A stretch of 64,000 nt of DNA from Mollicutes bacterium Phil14. Lineage in GTDB: Bacteria; Bacillota_I; Bacilli_A; ML615J-28; CAG-698. The stretch lies in the NCBI GenBank assembly GCA_001940985.1, contig MSHB01000017.1, forward strand, positions 1 through 64,000, read 5' to 3'. Below the pieces are notes generated by a model. It made no database searches. It was not told the DNA's origin and saw only the letters and a list, made by a program, of their open reading frames with translations. Position 1 is the first letter of the stretch, and every line of letters begins with the position of its first letter. This document shows, piece after piece, positions 40,672 through 50,809 of the stretch. The position numbers and the translations under genes are program-made.

Positions 40672-41640
40672 ATGATAGTTTTAGGAGTTGAAAGCAGTTG
40701 TGATGAAACAGCTGTTGCAATAGTTAAAGATGGAAAAGAAGTGTTAGCTAATGCTGTTTATACACAAATTGATATACATAAAGAATTTGGTGGAGTAATA
40801 CCGGAAGTAGCTAGTCGCCATCATGTGCAAAAAATAACATATGTTTTTGAAGAAGCATTAAGAGAAGCTAATATTACACCAGACAAAATTGATTTGGTTG
40901 CTGTTACTACACATCCCGGATTGATAGGTTCATTATTAGTTGGTATCAATGCTGCTAAAGCTTTTGCTTTTGCACATCACATTAAATATGTTGAAGTAGA
41001 TCATATTGTTGGTCACATTTATGCCAACTACATTGAAAGTGATTTTAATTTTCCAATGATAGCTTTAGTAGTATCAGGTGGGCATACAGAACTTTTGTTA
41101 ATGAAAGATCATTATCAATTTGAACTTTTAGGGGAAACCCTAGATGATGCAGTTGGAGAGGCATATGATAAAGTCGGTCGTGTTTTAGATTTGGAGTATC
41201 CTGCTGGTGTTAAGGTCGATAATTTGGCTGCAACTGGGGAACCATCTTACCATCTTCCTGTTGTTTTGTTAGATAAAGATAGTTATAATTTTTCTTTTTC
41301 TGGTTTAAAATCAGCAGTTATTAACACAGTTAATAAATGTCATATGAAAGGTGAAGAAATTAACAAGGCTGATTTAGCATGTTCATTTCAAACAAGTGTT
41401 GTAAAAGTTTTAGTAAGTAAAACTATAAAAGCTGCTAAAGAATACAATGTTAAACAAATAGTAGTCGCTGGTGGTGTAGCTGCAAACAAAGGACTTAGGA
41501 AAGGTCTTAAAGATGCTACAGATGAAATACCTGGATTAATTTTAACTTTCCCAAAAATGAAATATTGTACAGATAACGCAGCTATGATAGCTGTTGCTGG
41601 TTACTTTAAGTATATATTGAGTAATACAACTAACTATTAG
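40672..41640 (+). CDS. tsaD: tRNA threonylcarbamoyltransferase TsaD
   Basis: This 322-aa protein has LGVESSCDETAVAIV, GGVIPEVASRHHVQ, metal His in VDHIVGHIYANY, VSGGHTELLLM, DDAVGEAYDKVGR and VVAGGVAANKGLR, all family hallmarks. It transfers threonylcarbamoyl to A37 of ANN-decoding tRNAs. It is last in the tsa operon. Confidence 0.97.
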   Translation: MIVLGVESSCDETAVAIVKDGKEVLANAVYTQIDIHKEFGGVIPEVASRHHVQKITYVFEEALREANITPDKIDLVAVTTHPGLIGSLLVGINAAKAFAFAHHIKYVEVDHIVGHIYANYIESDFNFPMIALVVSGGHTELLLMKDHYQFELLGETLDDAVGEAYDKVGRVLDLEYPAGVKVDNLAATGEPSYHLPVVLLDKDSYNFSFSGLKSAVINTVNKCHMKGEEINKADLACSFQTSVVKVLVSKTIKAAKEYNVKQIVVAGGVAANKGLRKGLKDATDEIPGLILTFPKMKYCTDNAAMIAVAGYFKYILSNTTNY

Positions 41641-41710
41641 TAAAGAAATATAGTGTGGTGCGTTTGCTTTTTAAATGGGTTTTCTCTACTGAAAACGGTT
41701 TAAAAATATA

Positions 41711-41739
41711 TTGCAATTAAAGTGAAAATAGTGTATAAT
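41711..41739 (+). promoter_or_regulatory. promoter of the LRR/Ig lipoprotein gene
   Basis: TTGCAA (41711-41716), 17 nt and TATAAT (41734-41739), followed by the RBS TATGGAGGAATT before ATG 41780. Confidence 0.65.
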
Positions 41740-41779
41740 TAATATAATGATTATATTATCTAATTAATATGGAGGAATT

Positions 41780-43141
41780 ATGAAAGCAAGAAAGCCTATT
41801 ATAATATTTTTAATACTAATATCTATATTTGTATTAGGAGGTTGTGCATCTCAAGATAAAGGCCCTAGAAAACTATGGGATAAATATGTTGCTGGTATGA
41901 ATAAGAAATCAATTGAAGAAGTAGCTGCAACTTATTATGTTCCTGAAAGTAATGGTTATAAAGAATATATTGGTAATACAAATAATCTTGCTCAATTTGA
42001 TGCTGTTGATTCAATAAAGACAAAGACTTTCCAATTATTGACTCAATCTGATTTGTCATCATCAACTGTTGTTCAAAAATATTATAGTGCTAAGGTTAGT
42101 GCAACTGTTGTATTACAAAATACTAATTTTGATTTAGAATTTGAAGTGTATATGAGTAAAACTAGTACTAATGGTTGGTTCTTTACATCACAAGTTGTAG
42201 TGGATCCACTTGCTGATAGATTTGGTAATTTGCCTGATGATTTGTGGTTAAGAAATGCACTTCATACTGATGGAGACTTCTTATATAAACCTGATTATAC
42301 ATTAACTGCTACAGATGTCACTTATACATCTGCTGCTATTTCATCTTATACAGGAAATGCTAAAGATGTTGTTATTCCTTCTGAAGTTAATGGTTTACCT
42401 GTAACAACTATTAAAAAATATGCTTTTATGAAATTAGGAAGTATATTTGAGATTACTTTCTCAGGAAGCAAAATGCGTTCTGTAACAATTCCTAACACAG
42501 TAACAACTATTGAAGAATATGCATTTTTCGAAAGCGCAAAATTAAAAGAATTAAGATTACCTTCAAGTGTTACTTCAGTTGGTGAATATGCATTTGCTAG
42601 TTGTAAGAAGTTATCTAAAGTTATATTTGATTTTGATGATTCTAATTTATATACAGAAGACATTTTGAAAGAAATTGAAAGTTCTTCAACAAGCGGAATG
42701 GTAATTAAAAATGCTCATAATATGTATGTTGGAGATATCATTCAATTAAGTGAAGAAAACAATGAATTAGTTAGTTGGAGTGTAGATAAAACAAATGTTG
42801 CTTCTATCGATTCTGATAAGGGTATCATTACTGCTAAATCGCCTGGTGATATAGTAGTTACAGCTGCTTTAAAGAATGATCCAACAGTTAAAGCTACAGT
42901 TAAGATTAATGTTCAATCTTGCAAAGAATTAACTAAGATTCAAGGTTCTGCATTTGAACGTTGTTCTGGATTAAAAGAAATGTATATCTATGCTAGAAAT
43001 CCATATTCATTTGGTATCGCTGGAACATCATTTAAACTTCCTAAAGGCGTAACAATCTATGTTCCTGAAGGCAGTAAAGAGATGTATATCAATTCTAGTA
43101 ACTGGAGTTCATATAAAGATCAAATAAAAGAAATGGAATAA
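41780..43141 (+). CDS. surface lipoprotein with leucine-rich and Big_2-like domains
   Basis: This 453-aa protein has a lipoprotein signal with lipobox LGGC (Cys22). Residues ~25-160 form an NTF2-like or unknown domain. From ~190, BspA-type LRR_5 units appear: VVIPSEVNGLPVTTIKKYAF, VTIPNTVTTIEEYAFFES and LRLPSSVTSVGEYAFASC. A bacterial Ig-like segment (GDIIQLSEENNELVSWSVDK...GIITAKSPGDIVVTA) is inserted, and one more LRR unit follows (LTKIQGSAFERCSGLKEMYI). It is anchored outside the membrane; such proteins usually bind host or polymer ligands. Function unknown. Confidence 0.8.
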   Translation: MKARKPIIIFLILISIFVLGGCASQDKGPRKLWDKYVAGMNKKSIEEVAATYYVPESNGYKEYIGNTNNLAQFDAVDSIKTKTFQLLTQSDLSSSTVVQKYYSAKVSATVVLQNTNFDLEFEVYMSKTSTNGWFFTSQVVVDPLADRFGNLPDDLWLRNALHTDGDFLYKPDYTLTATDVTYTSAAISSYTGNAKDVVIPSEVNGLPVTTIKKYAFMKLGSIFEITFSGSKMRSVTIPNTVTTIEEYAFFESAKLKELRLPSSVTSVGEYAFASCKKLSKVIFDFDDSNLYTEDILKEIESSSTSGMVIKNAHNMYVGDIIQLSEENNELVSWSVDKTNVASIDSDKGIITAKSPGDIVVTAALKNDPTVKATVKINVQSCKELTKIQGSAFERCSGLKEMYIYARNPYSFGIAGTSFKLPKGVTIYVPEGSKEMYINSSNWSSYKDQIKEME

Positions 43142-43159
43142 AGTTATTTTTGAAATTTA

Positions 43160-43194
43160 GTTCTTATGATATTATTTATCGTAAGAACTTTTTT
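43160..43194 (+). terminator. terminator after the LRR lipoprotein gene
   Basis: GTTCTTA (43160-43166) and TAAGAAC (43182-43188) are followed by TTTTTT. Confidence 0.8.
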
Positions 43195-43280
43195 GTTTTT
43201 CTACTGAATAAATGGTATTGTAAAAAATAAGAAAATATGTTATAATGAGTAATAAAACTTGTTGAAAAATGGAGGAAATA

Positions 43281-44393
43281 ATGATTTCTTTTGAAATATT
43301 CAATTTTGATATTATAATATTAATTATTATTTTCTTTTCAATTATTTTTGGAGCATATTATGGCATAAAAAGAGAGATTAGACATTTCTTGGTTGTCTTT
43401 ATTCCTTTGCTTGTCTTACATTTCTCTTTTTCTGATATCATTGTTATTTTAAGAGAAAAAACTGAGATATTTAGTTATATGCAAAAAATTGTTCATGTAA
43501 TTGCAAATAATGGAATTTATAATACTGATTTAATAGTCGCCACAATTATTAGTTGTTTGTGTTACTTAATATTGATGTTGATTGCCATATTTATTATGAA
43601 AGCATTTGAATCCAAAAATGAAAAATATCTTTTGAAAAAAGAGACCAAAAAGACTAGACTGTTTGGTGGACTGCTTGGTATTTTTCAAGGGTATTTCATT
43701 TCATTAATAGTGTTATGCTTTGCATCAAATATTTTTATAATAAACTATGATAGTTTTCTTACAAGTTTTATAAGCAGTACTTCGAAAAATATTTCATATT
43801 ATTGTGAATATGACTACTTCAAGGATGTATGCAAAAAATATAATGATTTATCATATGAAATGTCTATTATTTTTGGAGAAAAAGAAAAAGACATTTATGA
43901 GTACGCTAGTTTAGATGAAAAGTTTTTTGAAGATAGTTTTGCTAAAGAAACAAAAGATGATACACTGAAAAAATATTATACATATTTAGAACAAAAAAAA
44001 TCATTGAGCTATGAAGAATTTAAATCACATGAAGAGTTAAAGAAATATTTTAAGTATAAGGATACATTGATAAAAAGTCTTAAACTTAAAAATTGTGATT
44101 TAGATGAATATTGTTCTGCTATTAGTGAATTGTTATCAAATAATCCTAATGATGTTTTGGATGTATTAAGAACTGTTCTTGAAAATGAAGATTATTATAA
44201 TATTTTACCACTAATTAAAAACACTAAAAATAAAAAAATTTTGGGTGATGATTTTGTTTATGAAATTATTTTAGTTAATTATCCAAATATTAAAAGAGTT
44301 AATAGTATGAAAAAAAATAATTTATTTTTAGAATATTATATTAATGGAATAGATAAGACAGATGAAGGTAAATTAATAGAAAAAATACAATAA
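43281..44393 (+). CDS. membrane protein with CvpA-like N-terminal region
   Basis: ATG 43281 behind GGAGGAAATA is preferred over the track start (370 aa). Four hydrophobic helices (~5-25, 33-52, 80-105, 128-155) with GAYYGIKREIRHFLVVFIPL and TRLFGGLLGIFQGYFISLIV recall CvpA family proteins. The C-terminal ~215 residues are charged and helical with no known domain. It begins a three-gene run with another membrane protein and a giant coiled coil. Function unknown. Confidence 0.65.
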   Translation: MISFEIFNFDIIILIIIFFSIIFGAYYGIKREIRHFLVVFIPLLVLHFSFSDIIVILREKTEIFSYMQKIVHVIANNGIYNTDLIVATIISCLCYLILMLIAIFIMKAFESKNEKYLLKKETKKTRLFGGLLGIFQGYFISLIVLCFASNIFIINYDSFLTSFISSTSKNISYYCEYDYFKDVCKKYNDLSYEMSIIFGEKEKDIYEYASLDEKFFEDSFAKETKDDTLKKYYTYLEQKKSLSYEEFKSHEELKKYFKYKDTLIKSLKLKNCDLDEYCSAISELLSNNPNDVLDVLRTVLENEDYYNILPLIKNTKNKKILGDDFVYEIILVNYPNIKRVNSMKKNNLFLEYYINGIDKTDEGKLIEKIQ

Positions 44394-44415
44394 TAGTTTA
44401 ATATAGAGGAAACTT

Positions 44416-45369
44416 ATGGTTAAGGCACCAAATCGAGAAAAGTATGAAATATATGATCAAAATATTGTTCAAAAAATGAATGGCGAACAAGTTGATGAAT
44501 CTGTAAAAAAAGTCTTCTTAAGAGGTAATCCCTTCTTATATAATCTAAATAATGCCAATATGGGTGTTACTAGTATAGAAGAATATCACGTAAAATTTTG
44601 TGGAGAAGAAAAAACCTTTGGTGAAGTTGTTAGGTGTCGTGATTATAGTAAATTTAAAAGAAAAAGATTTGTTAAAAAGACTTTAAAAGATTGGAAAAAA
44701 GAATATCTGAAAACTCGTGATAAAACTATTGAAGAGAATTTAGGAGCTGTCGAGTTAATAGGTGAAATTAATACTCTGAAATTTAGAAATAGTTTAAAAT
44801 TACTATTAATAGTTATTCTAGTATTAATTATATTTATTTCATCGTTAAGCACTGGATGGTTTTTATCTAAGACCTCTAGTGAGTTTATCAATCAGCTTGG
44901 TATAATTATTATAAATAGCTTTTCACAAGTTAAGTTTATTAAAATAATAAATTATATATCATTATATTTATTAATAATAGCATTGATATATTCATTTTTG
45001 TATAATGTTATATCAAAAGATTTTAGAGTTTTTTATAAAACATCAAAAAATGTTTTAAGTAATGCCCATTATCATTTAGCCAGGGATTATAAAAAAAAAT
45101 ATACTAGAGTTAGAAAATATTACATTTCAGGAATAAAGAAAAATCTTATTACTGCACCATATGATATTAGATTAGTTGGTGAAGGAAAAGAAAATTTAAA
45201 AATGTTTGAAGATATATCATCAGCAACAGTTGTTAGGGCTAGAAATTTTAAAAATAAAAAGATATTTTTTATAATAATTAAATATATCTTGAGTATTTCA
45301 TCTATTGCTCTGTCATCTGTAGTGATTGTTTATTTTGCATATCAGCTAATAAAAAATTTACTATTTTAG
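44416..45369 (+). CDS. membrane protein of unknown function
   Basis: This 317-aa protein has a charged N-terminal ~130 residues (EVVRCRDYSKFKRKRFVKKT). Two helices follow (LLLIVILVLIIFISSLSTGW and YISLYLLIIALIYSFLYNVI), then a basic cytoplasmic stretch, and a last helix near the C-terminus (YILSISSIALSSVVIVYFAY). No family is recognised. It lies 22 bp after the CvpA-like gene and 11 bp before the coiled-coil gene, so the three are probably one operon. Confidence 0.65.
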   Translation: MVKAPNREKYEIYDQNIVQKMNGEQVDESVKKVFLRGNPFLYNLNNANMGVTSIEEYHVKFCGEEKTFGEVVRCRDYSKFKRKRFVKKTLKDWKKEYLKTRDKTIEENLGAVELIGEINTLKFRNSLKLLLIVILVLIIFISSLSTGWFLSKTSSEFINQLGIIIINSFSQVKFIKIINYISLYLLIIALIYSFLYNVISKDFRVFYKTSKNVLSNAHYHLARDYKKKYTRVRKYYISGIKKNLITAPYDIRLVGEGKENLKMFEDISSATVVRARNFKNKKIFFIIIKYILSISSIALSSVVIVYFAYQLIKNLLF

Positions 45370-45380
45370 GAGAAACTTTT

Positions 45381-48300
45381 ATGGATAATATGAAGATAGA
45401 AAACATTCAGGATAATAAGAAAGAGGGTGAAGATATGCCTGAAGAATTAAAAACAAAAAAAGAAGAAAATGTTAAAGAAAATTCTCAAACTGAAAATGAC
45501 TCTGTTAAAGCCAGATTCAAAGGCCTATCTATGAAAAATGCTGTATCTGAAGAACTTGGTGAAGAAGATTCAGATAATAGTAAAAAGGAAATCAAATTAG
45601 AAGGCATAGAACAGCCTACCGATCATTTATCAAGAATGCGTCTTCAAATGTTAGCGCAGAAGAAGCTTGACAAGGGCTTAATGGAAAAAGAAGCCCAAAA
45701 GGTAAAGACTAAAGAAGTAATGGAGAAATTAACTGATTTGGAAGAAGAAAGTGTTATAGAAGAACAAGATTTAATGTCTGAAGAATTAGATAAATTGAAA
45801 GAAAAGGTTTCTCAATTAGAAAAAGAAAACGCAGAATATAAAAAGGCTGTTGATAAAAAGGTTAAAGAGCAAGATAGTGAAGATGTGAAAAAAGAAAATG
45901 CCCGCTTGCTTAAAGCTAATCAAAAGTTATCAGATAATAATGATGCATATAATCAAAAGATTAATGAGTTGCAAAAAGCATGTAAGAATTCAAATGCATC
46001 TAATGCTAAACTTGAAGCAAAACAAGAAAAGTTGGTATTAGAAAATACTAGTTTAAAGGATGATTTACAAGGAAAAAATAAAGAATTGGCTAAGCTTAAA
46101 AAACAAGTTGAGAGCTTAGAAGCAAAAAATCAAACTTTAAAAGAAAACAGTTCTTTAGGACAAAAATTAGAAGCTCGTCAAGAAAAATTGTTATCTGAAA
46201 ATACGTCATTAAAAGAAGATTTACAAAATAAAAATAAAGAATTAACAAAGCTTAAGAAACAATTTGAATCTTTAGAAACAAAAAATCAGTTTCAAGCTAA
46301 TGAAGACTTGAAAGAAAAATTGGAAACTGAAAATAAGAATTTGAAAGAAGAACTTAAAGCTAAAGCGTTAGAATTAGAAGCTAATAAGAAAAAAATCGAA
46401 GAACTTAGTGGGAAAACTTCAAAAGTATCTACTGCAAAAGATGATAGCGCTATAGCTGAAAATAAAAATCTTAAGAAAGAAATTGCTTTAAAAGAAAAAG
46501 AAATTGCTAAGATTCAAAAACAAATTTCTGCTCTTCAAGAAAAAGTTCAATTGGTTGCTGATTTAAAGAAAGAGATTAATAGCAAGAAAAAAGAAAATGA
46601 GAAATTATTAGTTTCTAAAGAAAAAGCAGCTAATGATGTTAAAGATAAGAAAAAAGAAATTTTAACTTTAAGTAAATTAGTTAAGAAAAATGAAAAGACT
46701 TTGGAAGATTTATCAACATATAAAAAAGATACTACTGGTTTAGTAAAGAAGATTAATGATGATAATGAAAAACTTTTGAAGAAAGTCAGTGAGTTGGAAG
46801 AAAGAAATCAAAAAATAAAGAAAGACTATGATGAAGAAATTTCAGAATTAAATACTGGTTATATGCAAGCTATTAATGAAAGATTAGTGGCTGAAGAAAA
46901 TATAGCTAAGGAACTAAGCGAGAAAAATAGTATAATTGCCGAGTTGAATGAAAGAATAGAAGTATTGAAAAATGAAATTTTGGAAGCAGAAAGCAATCAT
47001 ACATTAGTACTTGAAGAAAGATTAAATAATGAGAACAATTTGGCTGAATCTTTAGTAAAGACTCAAGAAGTTGTTAAAGAGCAAAGTCAAAAGATAATTG
47101 AATTAGAAAATGCATTAAGTAGTAAAGTTGAAGTTTCAGAGTCTCTTGATAAAGATGATGAAAGTGATAATAATGTAGCTACTGAAGTATCTGAAAATGA
47201 CAACACATTAAGTGAGGAAGTTAGAAGAATTCGTTCTGAACTTGATATGTTGAAACAAAGAGAAGTAATCAATTTGCGTCGTCAATCTAATCTTCCTCAA
47301 GAAAATGAACCTCAAGGATTAAATGAAAATGCAATTTTAACTTTAAAAGATGAAATAGCAAATTGTGAAAAACAATTGATGTCTATTAAAAACAAGTTTG
47401 AAAGCCTTGATGAAAGTGCAATTTTAGATCCAGAATTTAGAGTTAAAATTAGAAGTATTCGTGAAATGAAAAATGAATTACTTTACGGTATCGAAGAAGA
47501 AAAGAAACAATTTTCTAAGAGTTTTAATGAACTTTCTGAAAGAATAAGCATTAAGAACAAAGAAATTAAATTAGCTTTGAAGAAAGTTGAAAATATTGAT
47601 AATGAATATGAAGGAACTACTAATAGAACTTCTATAATTAGAGAACAATATACTGCTAAACGTAGCAAAGCTATGATTGAACTTGAGAGTATAAAAACTA
47701 GATGTCGATTATTAGAAGATGAGTATCAAAGTTTGAAATTGAAATATAATAATTTTAATGATGCTAACAATCGTAAGTTAGAAAGCATAAACAATGCGGA
47801 AATGGATATCATAAATTATTACTTGAATCAATTGAAATCTGATTTATTAAATAAAGATGATGAATATCTAACAAAGACTGTTGAAAGAGAAGAATTAATT
47901 GAAAAATTAAAGAAAATTGAAAGCAAACAACCTTTAGAAGATAAACATGAGTTATTATTAAGTTCAAACAAATTAGAACAAGAAATAAAAGCTTTAGATT
48001 CAGACTATAATCAACTTACTAATAAAATTAGCATTTTAAAAGAAAAGAAAGAAGAAAGACTTGAGTCTCAAAGAAAAGTTGAAGAAAATGATAAATACAT
48101 CAAGATGTATATTCAATTGAATGAAGAATTATCTAATTATATCAAGAGTCAACGCGATAACGAATCTTTATTAAATAGTTATCGTGAAGAATTGAGTAAT
48201 TATAGCAATAATGATCATTCAACAACAGTTAAGATTCGTGCTAAAATTCAAGATATCATAATTATTCAAAACGATTTACAAAGAAAAATTAATGATGCAA

Positions 48301-48491
48301 AATATCGCATAAATGATTTGACAAATAACGGACGCGTTAGATATTATATTGATCTTTTGAATAGCATGGAAGAATTAAATAAGAAATATGATCAAATTTA
48401 TTCACAAATGGAAAGTGTTAAATCTGAGATTACAACTAAAAATGATAAGTTATTTGAAATTAAAAATGAATTAAAGGATATGCAAGACTAA
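45381..48491 (+). CDS. giant coiled-coil protein
   Basis: This 1036-aa protein is almost wholly predicted coiled coil with heptads rich in Lys, Glu, Leu and Asn. No signal peptide or membrane helix is seen, so it is cytoplasmic. Internal near-repeats occur around residues 210-310: KLEAKQEKLVLENTSLKDDL, then KLEARQEKLLSENTSLKEDL. The N-terminus has a short conserved-looking segment (TDHLSRMRLQMLAQKKLDKG). The C-terminal third (~700-1036) is less repetitive. It resembles SMC-like or cytoskeletal coiled-coil scaffolds but lacks an ATPase head. It probably works with the two membrane proteins upstream. Confidence 0.75.
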   Translation: MDNMKIENIQDNKKEGEDMPEELKTKKEENVKENSQTENDSVKARFKGLSMKNAVSEELGEEDSDNSKKEIKLEGIEQPTDHLSRMRLQMLAQKKLDKGLMEKEAQKVKTKEVMEKLTDLEEESVIEEQDLMSEELDKLKEKVSQLEKENAEYKKAVDKKVKEQDSEDVKKENARLLKANQKLSDNNDAYNQKINELQKACKNSNASNAKLEAKQEKLVLENTSLKDDLQGKNKELAKLKKQVESLEAKNQTLKENSSLGQKLEARQEKLLSENTSLKEDLQNKNKELTKLKKQFESLETKNQFQANEDLKEKLETENKNLKEELKAKALELEANKKKIEELSGKTSKVSTAKDDSAIAENKNLKKEIALKEKEIAKIQKQISALQEKVQLVADLKKEINSKKKENEKLLVSKEKAANDVKDKKKEILTLSKLVKKNEKTLEDLSTYKKDTTGLVKKINDDNEKLLKKVSELEERNQKIKKDYDEEISELNTGYMQAINERLVAEENIAKELSEKNSIIAELNERIEVLKNEILEAESNHTLVLEERLNNENNLAESLVKTQEVVKEQSQKIIELENALSSKVEVSESLDKDDESDNNVATEVSENDNTLSEEVRRIRSELDMLKQREVINLRRQSNLPQENEPQGLNENAILTLKDEIANCEKQLMSIKNKFESLDESAILDPEFRVKIRSIREMKNELLYGIEEEKKQFSKSFNELSERISIKNKEIKLALKKVENIDNEYEGTTNRTSIIREQYTAKRSKAMIELESIKTRCRLLEDEYQSLKLKYNNFNDANNRKLESINNAEMDIINYYLNQLKSDLLNKDDEYLTKTVEREELIEKLKKIESKQPLEDKHELLLSSNKLEQEIKALDSDYNQLTNKISILKEKKEERLESQRKVEENDKYIKMYIQLNEELSNYIKSQRDNESLLNSYREELSNYSNNDHSTTVKIRAKIQDIIIIQNDLQRKINDAKYRINDLTNNGRVRYYIDLLNSMEELNKKYDQIYSQMESVKSEITTKNDKLFEIKNELKDMQD

Positions 48492-49151
48492 ATGAAAATT
48501 TATATTGAAAAGACTATTTCATCAATATTACCAGATTTTAATGTTTTAGCTATGACAATGGATGTTGTTGAAGAAAGTAGTGACATTATAGATGGATTAA
48601 TTGTTGAAGTGGAAAATGAAATTGAGAAAAAATATAAATTAGAAGATGTTTTAACTATTCCATTTATTAAAGAAGCTAGGGATGCTTACAAGGCTTTAGG
48701 AAAAGATCCTAGTAGATATCGTTTGGCATGTGAGTCTTTATTAAGAAGAATTATTAAAGGCAACAAATTATATCGCATTAATAATTTAGTTGATGCTGGT
48801 AATGTATTATCCATTGAATGTAAAAGAAGTACTGCTGTTTTAGATTTAGATAAAATTGTTGGTGATGTCTCTATTCGTTTAGGAAACGAAAGTGATATTT
48901 ATGAAGGAATAGGCCGCGGAATAATTAATGTTAGCAATATACCTTTATATTGCGATGAAGTTGGCCCATTTGGTTCTCCAACAAGTGATACTCCTAGAAC
49001 AATGGTTACTGAAAATACTAGGGAAATATTGTTAATGATTATATGCTTTAGTAATGAAAAAACAGAAGAAAATATTTGTTTAGCAAAAGATATATTTTCT
49101 AAATATGCTAGTGCAACAAATATTAATGAAATAGAAGTTATCAGGAAGTGA
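48492..49151 (+). CDS. B3/B4 tRNA-binding-domain protein
   Basis: This 219-aa protein starts directly at the coiled-coil gene stop. It carries the B3/B4 domain otherwise found in phenylalanyl-tRNA synthetase beta: FIKEARDAYKALGKDPSRYR, SLLRRIIKGNKLYRINNLVD and AVLDLDKIVGDVSIRLG...DEVGPFGSPTSDTPRTM. In PheRS this module edits misacylated tRNA; stand-alone versions may act as trans-editing factors. It lies 6 bp before glnS. Confidence 0.85.
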   Translation: MKIYIEKTISSILPDFNVLAMTMDVVEESSDIIDGLIVEVENEIEKKYKLEDVLTIPFIKEARDAYKALGKDPSRYRLACESLLRRIIKGNKLYRINNLVDAGNVLSIECKRSTAVLDLDKIVGDVSIRLGNESDIYEGIGRGIINVSNIPLYCDEVGPFGSPTSDTPRTMVTENTREILLMIICFSNEKTEENICLAKDIFSKYASATNINEIEVIRK

Positions 49152-49157
49152 TTTAAT

Positions 49158-50795
49158 ATGGAAGAAATTTCAAATTTTATAAAAACAATAATGGAAAAAG
49201 ATTTAGAGTCAGGTAAGTGTGATTCTATTATGACTAGATTTCCTCCTGAACCTAATGCGTATTTACACATTGGTCATGCAAGAGCAATGATTACTAATTT
49301 TGAACTTGCAAAAAGTTTTGGTGGAAAGACAAATTTAAGATTCGATGATACAAATCCAGCAAAAGAAGATACTGAATTTGTTGAAGCTATAAAAAAAGAT
49401 ATTGAATGGTTAGGATACCATCCAGCAAATGTTTTCTTTGGTTCAGATTATTTTGATCAAACTTATGAATTAGCCAAAAAACTTATTAAAAAAGGGTTAG
49501 CATATGTTTGTGATTTAAGCCAAGAAGATATTAGCAAATATCGTGGCGACTTAAAAACTCCAGGAATTAATTCTCCATATCGTGATCGTAGTGTGGAAGA
49601 AAATTTAGAGTTGTTTGAAAACATGAAAAATGGTAAATATGCTGATGGCGAAAAAGTGCTAAGAGCAAAAATTGATATGGCTAGTCCTAATATCAATATG
49701 AGAGATCCAGTTTTATATCGTATATTACATATTAAACATCATCGTACTGGAAATAAATGGTGTATTTATCCAATGTATGATTTTGCTCATCCTCTTCAAG
49801 ATGCTATTGAAGGTATTACCCATTCTTTATGTAGTTTAGAGTATGACAATCATCGTGTATTATATGATTGGGTAGTAGAGAAATGTGAAATGCCTCATGT
49901 TCCACAACAAATTGAATTTGGTCGTTTAAATATTACAAATACAATAATGAGTAAAAGGTATTTACGTGAATTAGTTCAAAACAATAAAGTTGAGGGATAT
50001 GATGATCCTAGAATGCCTACACTTGTTGGATTAAAACGTCGTGGATACACTCCTGAAGCAATTAAAAACTTTATAAAAGCATCTGGTCTTTCAAGAGTTA
50101 ACTCAACAATTGAAGGTGAAATGTTAGAGCATTTCTTAAGGGAAGATATCAAACTTAAAGTTAATAGATTGATGGCTGTTAAAGATCCTTTAAAAGTTGT
50201 AATTGATAATTATGAAGATGGAAAAATTGAATATGTAGATGCTGAAAATAATAGTGAAAATCCTGAACTTGGTTCTAGAAAAGTAGCATTTTCAAAAAAA
50301 CTTTATATTGAAAGAGAAGATTTTGTATTGGAAAAACCAAACAAACATTATAAACGTTTAGCATTAGGTATAGAAGTGAGATTATATCATGCATATTTTA
50401 TTAAGGCTAATTCAGTTGAAACTGATGAAAATGGCAACATTACAGTTGTTCATTGTACATATGATCCACTAACTAAGTCTGGTTCTGGCTTTAATGAAAG
50501 AAAACCTAATGGTACAATTCAATTTGTTGAAGCACAAACAGCTAGAGAAGCTACTTTCAATCTTTTCGAACCATTAATTATTGAAGATGAAAATGATGAA
50601 AGAAGTTTTCTTGACAGAATAAATCCTAATTCTTGGACTGTTAAAAAAGGTTTTATCGAAAATGCAAAACAACATTTTGAAGAGTTAGAAAGATTTCAAT
50701 TTATACGTGATGGTTATTATGCTGTTGATAAAGAATCTAAAGATGATAATTTAGTATTTAATCGCATTGTGCCATTAAAATCATCAATTAAATAA
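49158..50795 (+). CDS. glnS: glutaminyl-tRNA synthetase
   Basis: This 545-aa class I synthetase has [18 protein letters not shown] (HIGH), [32 protein letters not shown] and [13 protein letters not shown] (KMSKS variant), then the anticodon-binding beta-barrels ending in [16 protein letters not shown]. The [11 protein letters not shown] string and C-terminal layout are GlnRS rather than GluRS. Most Bacillota charge tRNA-Gln through GluRS plus GatCAB, so a GlnRS suggests an old horizontal gain kept in this lineage. Confidence 0.93.
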   Translation: MEEISNFIKTIMEKDLESGKCDSIMTRFPPEPNAYLHIGHARAMITNFELAKSFGGKTNLRFDDTNPAKEDTEFVEAIKKDIEWLGYHPANVFFGSDYFDQTYELAKKLIKKGLAYVCDLSQEDISKYRGDLKTPGINSPYRDRSVEENLELFENMKNGKYADGEKVLRAKIDMASPNINMRDPVLYRILHIKHHRTGNKWCIYPMYDFAHPLQDAIEGITHSLCSLEYDNHRVLYDWVVEKCEMPHVPQQIEFGRLNITNTIMSKRYLRELVQNNKVEGYDDPRMPTLVGLKRRGYTPEAIKNFIKASGLSRVNSTIEGEMLEHFLREDIKLKVNRLMAVKDPLKVVIDNYEDGKIEYVDAENNSENPELGSRKVAFSKKLYIEREDFVLEKPNKHYKRLALGIEVRLYHAYFIKANSVETDENGNITVVHCTYDPLTKSGSGFNERKPNGTIQFVEAQTAREATFNLFEPLIIEDENDERSFLDRINPNSWTVKKGFIENAKQHFEELERFQFIRDGYYAVDKESKDDNLVFNRIVPLKSSIK

Positions 50796-50809
50796 ACGGG
50801 AGAAGTGAG

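Noticed and set aside
41641-41710. Possible riboswitch or RNA before the LRR lipoprotein gene
   Set aside because: Only a weak pairing (GGGTTTTCTC/GAAAACGG-like) is visible and no known aptamer core; it may be part of the tsaD terminator.
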